Shown piece by piece: positions 35,677 to 41,435 of a stretch of 41,435 nt of DNA. The number at the start of each line of letters is the position of its first letter. The first letter of the stretch is position 1. The position numbers and the translations under genes are program-made. The stretch covers positions 1-41,435 of the forward strand of contig JANYFT010000349.1 in the NCBI GenBank assembly GCA_025359625.1, read 5' to 3'. The notes under the pieces are model-generated. The model was not told where the DNA came from. It searched no databases and saw only the letters and a program-made list of their open reading frames with translations. Source of the stretch: Ferruginibacter sp. Its GTDB lineage: Bacteria; Bacteroidota; Bacteroidia; Chitinophagales; Chitinophagaceae.

Positions 35677-35711
35677 TTAACCTCTTAAAAAGATACTGAT
35701 TTTTATTAACC
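35677..35711 (+). promoter_or_regulatory. two further TTAACC half-sites before the three-domain gene
   Basis: TTAACC occurs at 35677-35682 (within GTTTAACC) and at 35706-35711, 25-59 bp before the start at 35736. Together with the pair at 35577-35595 this makes four TTAACC half-sites in the 189-bp divergent promoter region. Confidence 0.45.
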
Positions 35712-35735
35712 ATATAAACAATCTAAGTTTACATA

Positions 35736-38700
35736 ATGAGTGGCAGTTCGCAAATATTTCAAACTAACAGTGCCATACGCTGGAGAAGTTTTCAATGGTC
35801 TTTCAGGATTTTATTAATGATTATCCTGTTTTTTTTGGTGGTATTGGTAGTTGCTTTAATAAGAGGTGTTAACCCCTCGCCGGTTAATATAGAAAACCTG
35901 GCAAAATCGTATGAAAATAAGTTAGACCCTTCTAATCCTTTAACCCTTGCCAACAGCCAAAATAAAAAATATAAAGGTTTTAAAAACTTTCTTATAAAAA
36001 AAATAAAGGAAGATTCCCTCAAAGCACTCAACCAGTCCCAAAATAAGCCCGTTAATAAAATACCATTTATAAGGGCAGCATTTTATACTCCGTGGACAGC
36101 CAATACTTCTTTGCCAGATCTTGATAAATATGGTGATAAACTTAACACCGTTTTTCCGGAATGGTTTTTTATTGATACCGCTAATAACTTTCGCTTACAA
36201 ACAAGGATAGATAGTGCCGGCCTGATTTTAATGCGTGCAAAGGGTTTGCGCATTATGCCTATATTGAATAATTTTAATTCTACAAAAAAGGATGCAAATG
36301 GCAAATTAAAACCAGACTTCGACGGAACTTTATTGCATGGCATTTTAAACAATCCTGTAAAACAAAAAGCATTTATAAAACAAGTGATGGACACTTTGTT
36401 TTATTACCACTTACAAGGTATAAATATAGATTTTGAAGAACTGAATGAGCCTACCAATGAGCCACTCTCCAATTTTCAAAAACAACTGTATGAAACTTTA
36501 CATGCACAAAATATGATAGTTACCATGGATGTTGCTGTAAAAAATGATGACTACGATTATAAGAAATTATCAGATTACAATGATTATATTATTTTAATGG
36601 CGTACGATCAATACAATACTGTTGAGTCTGGCCCGGGACCGGTAAGCGGTCAAAAATGGATTGAAGAAGCAGTAGACTGGACTGCCAGTAAAATAGAAAG
36701 TAATAAAATAATTTTGGGAGTTGCAGGATTTGGATATGACTGGACTACTGATGATGAAGGCAAAAAAGTAGTGAAAGAAATGACCTACACGGAAGCAATT
36801 AACAGGGCTAAAATTTCCAATTCTACCATTGATTATGATAATGAAACTTATAACCTGCATTTTAGTTATACCGATGAACATACTGATGACAGCACGAAGG
36901 AACTAATAAAAATAAAACACGATGTATGGTTTACCGATGCAGCCACTACCTTAAATATACTTCGCTTTAGCGATGAATATGCTACTGCCGGCACAGCGTT
37001 GTGGCGCTTAGGCGGCGAAGATCCCAGGATGTGGACCTATTATAGTAATAACTTAAGTAATGAGGCTTTGCAAAATAATCCTTTTGATTTCAACCTTCTT
37101 GCAAGCATTCCTTATAACATTAATCAAAAACCAACTTCCACAGGCCAAGGGGAATTACTGCGGATTATATATACACCACAGCAAGGCAAAATTGATCTGC
37201 AGGTAGATAGTGCCGAATTACTGATTACCGAACAACAATATAAAACCTTACCCTCCGGCTATGTGTATCAAAAATTTGCAGAAGATAAAACGCCCATAGG
37301 GCCTGGGCATAAAATTATATTAACATTCGATGACGGGCCCAGCCCGGAGTACACTCCCCAAATTTTAGACATTCTTGAAAAAGAAAAAGTGCCTGCCACA
37401 TTTTTTGTGATTGGTTTAAATACAGAGCAAAACATCCCTTTACTGCAGCGCATTTACAGGGATGGGTATGAAATAGGTAACCATACTTTTACACACGGCA
37501 ATATTGCTAAAATGAGCCCGCAAAGAGCTGAACTTGAAATGAAATCGACCAGGCTTTTAATAGAAAGCATTACCGGCCGTTCTACCATTTTATTCAGGGC
37601 GCCTTACAATGCAGATAGTGAACCACAGACCTATGAAGAAATTGAACCAATAGCCCGCAGTAAAAAAGATAATTATATTACCATTGGTGAAAGTATTGAC
37701 CCCAATGACTGGCAGGTTAATGTAAGTGCAGATAGCATTGTAGCCAGAACCATACGCCTGGCCGAGGCAACCGATGCCAGCATTATTTTACTGCATGATG
37801 CAGGTGGCGAATCGAGGCAAGCCACTGTAGATGCATTACCCGCCATTATTGCTTATTTTAAAAAAAGAGGCTGCGTATTTACAACGGTAGCCGATTTAAT
37901 GGGCAAAACAAAAAATGATGTAATGCCGATGCTTCCGCCCAGCAAAGATGGATGGATGAGAAAGCTCAATTTCTTTTTTGCAGAAACTGCCTATTGGGGA
38001 AGCCATATCTTATTTGCCTTATTTATCGTTGGGATTGTCCTTTCTATTAGCAGAATGGTGGTAATGGCCATACTGGCGGGTATTCAAAAAAAGAAAGAAT
38101 CTAAACAAATACCTGTTGCCATTTGGCCGGTCAATAATATGCCGTTGGTAAGTATTATTGTGCCTGCTTATAACGAAGAGATAAATGCAGTAAGAACAGT
38201 GAATAGCCTGTTGATGCAGGACTATTCAAACCTACAGGTTGTTTTTGTGGATGATGGCAGTAAAGACAGTACTTACACCACTGTAAGTAATGCGTTTAAA
38301 CATACACCTAACGTGAAAGTATATACAAAACCAAATGGTGGCAAAGCTTCTGCATTAAATGCCGGCATAGCCCAGGCTGAAAGCGAATTTGTAGTTTGTA
38401 TTGATGCAGATACACAATTAAAAACAGATGCGGTATCAAAACTGATGCAAAAATTTACCAGTCAAAAAGTAGCTGCCGTTGCAGGTAATGTAAAAGTGGG
38501 CAACGAAATTAATATGATCACAAAATGGCAAAGTATTGAATACATCACCTCACAAAATTTTGACCGAAGGGCATTTGATTTGCTGGATTGTATTACCGTA
38601 GTCCCAGGTGCCATCGGTGCTTTTAGAAAAGCGGCTGTAATGGAAGCCGGAGGTTTAACAACAGATACCCTGGCAGAAGATTGTGACCTTACCATGCGTC

Positions 38701-39239
38701 TTCACCGCATAGGTTACGAGGTAAGAAATTGCAATGATGCCATTTCTTATACTGAAGCACCCGAAACAATGAGGCAGTTTATGAAACAGCGTTTTCGGTG
38801 GAGCTTTGGTGTTATACAATGTTTTTGGAAACACCGGGATGCAGTATTTAATCCTAAGTACAAAAATTTTGGTATGGTAGCTATGCCGAATATACTCATC
38901 TTTCAAATGATACTTCCATTTCTGGCTCCTTTGGCAGATTTAATATTGGTATTAAGTTTAATTGCCGCGGGGTTTGGCATAATACCTGCCAGCATTTCGC
39001 ACATTGTTATTTATTACAGCATATTTACCCTGGTAGATGTTGCCGGCGCAGCACTGGCTTTTGCTTTTGAAAAAGAAGATTATAAAAAGCTTATCTGGAT
39101 GATTCCGCAAAGGCTGGTGTACCGGCAGTTAATGTACTATATAATCATCAAATCTTTCAGCAAAGCCATAAAAGGAGAGTTGCAGGGATGGGGTGTTTTA
39201 AAACGTACCGGGAATGTTAAACATCTGGCAGAAGTATAA
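35736..39239 (+). CDS. three-domain GH18-like hydrolase + NodB deacetylase + GT2 glycosyltransferase
   Basis: This 1167-residue inner-membrane protein combines three enzyme domains. A helix at about 22-46 is followed by a GH18-like barrel (about 95-445) whose active-site strand reads INIDFEE; of the usual DxxDxDxE, Asp232 and Glu234 remain and the first two Asp are replaced. Next is a NodB polysaccharide deacetylase domain (about 525-720) with Asp532-Asp533 (TFDDGP), His583 and His587 (NHTFTH), the FRAPY strand and His687 (LLHDAGG), all metal and catalytic residues intact. A second helix (about 752-780) leads to a cytoplasmic GT2 domain with DDG (about 838), Asp890/Asp892, Glu981-Asp982 and QRFRW (1018-1022), ending in helices at about 1045-1130. 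It should synthesise a beta-linked GlcNAc-type polymer inside and deacetylate and trim it outside. Confidence 0.9.
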   Translation: MSGSSQIFQTNSAIRWRSFQWSFRILLMIILFFLVVLVVALIRGVNPSPVNIENLAKSYENKLDPSNPLTLANSQNKKYKGFKNFLIKKIKEDSLKALNQSQNKPVNKIPFIRAAFYTPWTANTSLPDLDKYGDKLNTVFPEWFFIDTANNFRLQTRIDSAGLILMRAKGLRIMPILNNFNSTKKDANGKLKPDFDGTLLHGILNNPVKQKAFIKQVMDTLFYYHLQGINIDFEELNEPTNEPLSNFQKQLYETLHAQNMIVTMDVAVKNDDYDYKKLSDYNDYIILMAYDQYNTVESGPGPVSGQKWIEEAVDWTASKIESNKIILGVAGFGYDWTTDDEGKKVVKEMTYTEAINRAKISNSTIDYDNETYNLHFSYTDEHTDDSTKELIKIKHDVWFTDAATTLNILRFSDEYATAGTALWRLGGEDPRMWTYYSNNLSNEALQNNPFDFNLLASIPYNINQKPTSTGQGELLRIIYTPQQGKIDLQVDSAELLITEQQYKTLPSGYVYQKFAEDKTPIGPGHKIILTFDDGPSPEYTPQILDILEKEKVPATFFVIGLNTEQNIPLLQRIYRDGYEIGNHTFTHGNIAKMSPQRAELEMKSTRLLIESITGRSTILFRAPYNADSEPQTYEEIEPIARSKKDNYITIGESIDPNDWQVNVSADSIVARTIRLAEATDASIILLHDAGGESRQATVDALPAIIAYFKKRGCVFTTVADLMGKTKNDVMPMLPPSKDGWMRKLNFFFAETAYWGSHILFALFIVGIVLSISRMVVMAILAGIQKKKESKQIPVAIWPVNNMPLVSIIVPAYNEEINAVRTVNSLLMQDYSNLQVVFVDDGSKDSTYTTVSNAFKHTPNVKVYTKPNGGKASALNAGIAQAESEFVVCIDADTQLKTDAVSKLMQKFTSQKVAAVAGNVKVGNEINMITKWQSIEYITSQNFDRRAFDLLDCITVVPGAIGAFRKAAVMEAGGLTTDTLAEDCDLTMRLHRIGYEVRNCNDAISYTEAPETMRQFMKQRFRWSFGVIQCFWKHRDAVFNPKYKNFGMVAMPNILIFQMILPFLAPLADLILVLSLIAAGFGIIPASISHIVIYYSIFTLVDVAGAALAFAFEKEDYKKLIWMIPQRLVYRQLMYYIIIKSFSKAIKGELQGWGVLKRTGNVKHLAEV

Positions 39240-39255
39240 ACCCGTACATCAATGA

Positions 39256-39274
39256 CAAAAGTGTTTTACTTTTG
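39256..39274 (+). promoter_or_regulatory. inverted repeat containing a -7-like box before tatC
   Basis: CAAAAGT-GTTTT-ACTTTTG is a perfect seven-base inverted repeat 17 bp after the previous stop codon. Its right half contains TACTTTTG (39267-39274), a TAnnTTTG match 47 bp before the tatC start. It could be a weak terminator, a promoter, or a regulated promoter with a built-in operator. Confidence 0.45.
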
Positions 39275-39321
39275 CGCCAACTTAATTCTTTTACAACCAT
39301 ATCAAATACCAACTCAATAAA

Positions 39322-40206
39322 TTGGCAACAAAAGCATCAGATAGAAAATCCTTCTTTAAAAAAATAGGCGGTAAAGATCAGGAAGAGCACACCGAAATGA
39401 CCTTCTTTGACCACATTGAAGAATTGCGCTGGCATATAATACGAAGTGTAATAGTATGGCTGGTAGCAGCTATCTTAATTTTTATTAATGTTGATTGGGT
39501 GTACGATAATATTATTCTGGCTCCCACCTTCCCCCAATTTTTTACTTACGATGCACTCTGTAACCTGGGCCACTGGCTTCATTTAGGCAATAGTTTTTGC
39601 ATGCCGGTAATCGCTATCAATTTTCAGGTTACTGAAGTAAACGGAACATTTACTTCGGCCATAAATATTTCAATGATCGGAGCACTCGTTATTGCATTTC
39701 CCTATATCTTTTGGGAGCTTTGGCGATTTATAAAACCAGCACTGTCTGCCAAAGAAAAAAAGTATGGCCAAAACAGTATCCTTTTTGTGTCATTGTGTTT
39801 CTTTACAGGGGCTGCTTTTGGCTATTATTTACTGGCTCCTTTTACCTTCAATTTTTTAGCCAGCTTTACATTGGGCAAGTCTGCCGTAATACAATACAGG
39901 CCCTCTATTAATGATTATGTGGATAGCCTTACCAACCTTATTCTGGGTTGTGGTATTGCTTTTGAGTTACCGGTACTTGCCTTTGTGCTGGCAAAAATTG
40001 GCATCATCACCGGTAATATGCTTAAAAAATATTTCAAGTTTGCTTTTGTTATCATATTGGTTGTGGCTGCAATTATTACCCCTTCGCCCGACTGGACAAG
40101 CCAATTTATAGTTGCTATTCCATTGCTGATATTATATTGGATAAGTATTTTACTGGCAACCAGTGTAGATAGGAAAAAAGCCAAAGAAGAAAAAGAATGG
40201 AGCTAA
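39322..40206 (+). CDS. tatC: Sec-independent protein translocase TatC
   Basis: TatC is the receptor of the twin-arginine translocase that exports folded proteins. The protein has six membrane helices (about 41-57, 113-132, 152-173, 205-223, 238-255 and 262-280). Conserved segments are TFFDHIEELRWHI (27-39), LWRFIKPAL (133-141), FELPV (214-218) and ITPSPD (252-257). The assigned start is TTG at 39322, giving 294 residues; the only early ATG (39397, residue 26) would leave just MTFFDHIEE before the first conserved block. The longer, charged N-terminus looks plausible for this group. No tatA or tatB is visible in the window. It follows the three-domain polysaccharide gene by 82 bp. Confidence 0.93.
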   Translation: MATKASDRKSFFKKIGGKDQEEHTEMTFFDHIEELRWHIIRSVIVWLVAAILIFINVDWVYDNIILAPTFPQFFTYDALCNLGHWLHLGNSFCMPVIAINFQVTEVNGTFTSAINISMIGALVIAFPYIFWELWRFIKPALSAKEKKYGQNSILFVSLCFFTGAAFGYYLLAPFTFNFLASFTLGKSAVIQYRPSINDYVDSLTNLILGCGIAFELPVLAFVLAKIGIITGNMLKKYFKFAFVIILVVAAIITPSPDWTSQFIVAIPLLILYWISILLATSVDRKKAKEEKEWS

Positions 40207-40212
40207 TTTAAC

Positions 40213-40333
40213 TGATAATTATTTAATGGATAATGCTGGTAATGTATAATTGTAAATTAATAAATTGATGGATAATACTCTAAATTTGTAGTGTCTTCTA
40301 ATTATCAATTATTCATTAATTAATTATCAATTA
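40213..40333. repeat. AT-rich inverted and direct repeats between tatC and rpiB
   Basis: The 24-base segment at 40213-40236 matches the reverse complement of 40306-40329 at 20 positions. In addition TAATTATCAATTA occurs at 40299-40311 and again at 40321-40333, and ATGGATAAT occurs twice (40227-40235 and 40268-40276). The repeats could fold in RNA or mark replication slippage. Confidence 0.6.
40281..40288 (+). promoter_or_regulatory. -7-like element TAAATTTG before rpiB
   Basis: TAAATTTG matches TAnnTTTG and lies 51 bp before the rpiB start, inside the repeat-rich gap. A TTG at 40250-40252 is 28 bp upstream, a little far for the usual -33 element. Confidence 0.35.
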
Positions 40334-40339
40334 AAGATC

Positions 40340-40789
40340 ATGCCTACATTTAACCTGCAATTACCCATAGCTATCGGCTGCGATCATGCCGGATTTGACT
40401 GTAAAGAAGACCTTATTTCTTTTTTAGAAGGAGAAGGCGTAGCCTTTAAAGACTATGGCACCTACAATAAGGACTCTGTTGACTATGCCGACTTTGCCCA
40501 TCCCGTAGCATCAGCAGTTGAAAAAGGCGAAGCTGCCTTTGGTATTTTGTTATGTGGAAGTGCCAATGGAGTAGCTATCACCGCTAATAAACACCAGGGC
40601 ATAAGGGCAGCCATTTGCTGGGGTGAAGAACTGGCAGAACTGGCTCGTAAACATAATAACGCCAATGTCCTTTGCATACCAGCACGTTTTGTTAGGGATG
40701 GTGATGCAGAAAAAATGCTGGATATATTTATGAACACTGCTTTTGAAGGTGGAAGGCACCTGACCAGAATTAATAAAATGGCGTGTTGA
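40340..40789 (+). CDS. rpiB: ribose-5-phosphate isomerase B
   Basis: RpiB interconverts ribose 5-phosphate and ribulose 5-phosphate in the pentose phosphate pathway. This 149-residue protein has the family's Asp15-His16 (GCDHAG), the catalytic Cys72 in LCGSANGV, and His105 in HNNANVLCIPAR. The motif CGSANG replaces the more common CGTGIG but keeps the nucleophile, and this version is common in Bacteroidota. Length is normal. Related LacA/LacB sugar-phosphate isomerases share the fold, but the residue pattern and lone position favour RpiB. It is preceded by a repeat-rich gap. Confidence 0.93.
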   Translation: MPTFNLQLPIAIGCDHAGFDCKEDLISFLEGEGVAFKDYGTYNKDSVDYADFAHPVASAVEKGEAAFGILLCGSANGVAITANKHQGIRAAICWGEELAELARKHNNANVLCIPARFVRDGDAEKMLDIFMNTAFEGGRHLTRINKMAC

Positions 40790-41142
40790 TTTTTTACTTC
40801 TTTAATGTTAGCTGTTAATTATTTATTAGGGCGTGCCCCAATCCGCCGCGGCGGAAAGTGGTCGGGCTATCCGCTGCAATCTTTTTTTTCGTGCCTCAAA
40901 AAAGTATTTTCGCTCCTATCCCTCACGCAGAGATACAGCCATCCCTCACAATTTCAACATGGCTTATTAAAATGTAATGAGCTTAAAAGAAAATATTCCT
41001 TAAATAGCTCTACCCATATTATCAGCAAACCACAACAAGTTAAAATAAATCACACATGAAAAAATCAGTCATCATATAACCATTCATCAATAAGAACCAC
41101 AAAGCTTATGACAATGATTTTATTTTGATTAAAAATTAATTA
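40790..41142. other. 353-bp gap between rpiB and the M28 peptidase gene
   Basis: The left third holds the GC-rich repeat at 40829-40930. The remainder (40931-41142) is AT-rich; apart from a TTATTTTGATT stretch about 20 bp before the next start, I see no clear signal. A frame of 84 codons crosses the repeat but has no protein-like features. Confidence 0.6.
40829..40930. repeat. GC-rich structured interspersed repeat
   Basis: The element begins GGGCGTGCCCC (40829-40839), continues with the palindrome TCCGCCGCGGCGGA (40842-40855), then GGTCGGGCTATCCGCTGC, a CTTTTTT...AAAAAAG stem (40881-40904), and ends with CGCTCCTATCCCTCACGC (40911-40928). The outer GCGTG and CACGC can pair. From memory, sequences of the form GGGCGTGCCC...GGTCGGGCTATCCGCT recur between genes in many Bacteroidota; this could not be checked here. 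It does not look like an insertion sequence and encodes no protein. Confidence 0.7.
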
Positions 41143-41435
41143 ATGAAAAAAATATTTCTTCTTTTAAATCTTGCGCTTATTTGTCAACTGGTAACTTTTG
41201 CTCAAAAAGATTATTCCGCAAAATATGCCGCTACTATTACTGCCGCCGATTTAAAAAAACAGCTAACCATTATTGCCAGTGATGAAATGGAAGGCCGTGA
41301 AACGGGTACAGAAGGTCAACTAAAAGCAGCAGCTTACATTGAAAGCCAATTTAAAAAAATGGGGCTAACCTCTGCAGCAGCGTTAAAAGGATATCAGCAA
41401 TTGTATCCTTTATACCAGGATAGCCTCAGCAGTCA
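41143..41435 (+). CDS. exported M28-family metallopeptidase, N-terminal part only
   Basis: The frame opens at ATG 41143 and runs off the window after 97 codons. The signal peptide MKKIFLLLNLALICQLVTFAQ is followed by KKQLTIIASDEMEGRETGTEGQ and KAAAYIESQFKKMGL, the usual front end of Bacteroidota M28 aminopeptidases, which release N-terminal amino acids with two zinc ions. The metal-binding residues would lie outside the window, so activity cannot be judged. It is 353 bp downstream of rpiB. Confidence 0.82.
   Translation, partial: MKKIFLLLNLALICQLVTFAQKDYSAKYAATITAADLKKQLTIIASDEMEGRETGTEGQLKAAAYIESQFKKMGLTSAAALKGYQQLYPLYQDSLSS

Noticed and set aside
40805..41059. An 84-codon frame across the GC-rich repeat after rpiB
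   Set aside because: It is made largely of repeat sequence and low-complexity AT-rich DNA, with no start signal or protein pattern.
1..41435. CRISPR arrays, tRNA or rRNA genes, insertion sequences and prophage genes
   Set aside because: I looked through all gaps on both strands and saw no regularly spaced repeats, cloverleaf-like segments, transposase or phage frames.

Overview
The window looks like a chromosomal segment of a Bacteroidota bacterium, most probably from the Chitinophagaceae or a close relative. The signs are an AT-rich sequence, several start-proximal matches to the Bacteroidota -7 promoter element TAnnTTTG, weak or absent Shine-Dalgarno sequences, exported proteins whose signal peptides end in ..AQ or ..SQ, a TonB-plug protein with an MG2-like front, and a Bacteroidota-style subtilase. 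No rRNA, tRNA, CRISPR array, insertion sequence or phage gene was recognised. I count 31 complete or near-complete protein genes, two genes cut by the window edges, and one gene remnant.

Layout. 1-2564 (minus): a GntP-family permease cut by the left edge, with a glycerate 2-kinase upstream of it; together they suggest uptake and phosphorylation of glycerate or a related acid. 2784-7880 (plus): a large lipoprotein joining a dehydrogenase-like propeller, HEAT-like repeats and a cytochrome c domain, then an exported M20 peptidase and a small lipoprotein. 7974-10676 (plus): a FabH-type ketoacyl synthase, a DAGK-family lipid kinase and a CBS-pair protein. 10788-14162 (minus): a patatin-like lipase with a multi-pass membrane N-terminus, and heme A synthase. 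14223-15243 (plus): RNase HII and a small exported basic protein. 15389-15997 (minus): a YciO-type Sua5/YrdC protein. 16316-21922 (plus): PfkB kinase, subtilisin-like protease, small membrane protein and TonB-plug protein. 21997-24327 (minus): an RND exporter. 24542-26608 (plus): RecO and a beta-lactamase-fold serine hydrolase. 26657-29935 (minus): a fructan/sucrose-use pair (GH32 and an MFS sugar porter) flanking a decayed AraC-type regulator remnant on the plus strand. 30052-31314 (minus): an amidohydrolase. 31440-33200 (plus): release factor 1 and a DUF937-like protein with one EF-hand. 33567-35546 (minus): a histidine kinase/response regulator operon. 35736-41435 (plus): a three-domain GH18-NodB-GT2 membrane protein, TatC, RpiB, an interspersed repeat, and the start of an M28 peptidase.

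The most interesting area is 33567-39239. The two-component operon and the three-domain polysaccharide protein are divergent. Their shared 189-bp promoter region carries four TTAACC half-sites, two of them forming an 11-bp-period repeat of the kind OmpR/PhoB regulators bind. This suggests a self-contained, regulated exopolysaccharide module in which one polypeptide combines jobs that PgaB and PgaC split in E. coli. Other points of note are a GC-rich structured repeat at 40829-40930, the AraC remnant inside the fructan locus, and several perfect inverted repeats placed just before start codons.
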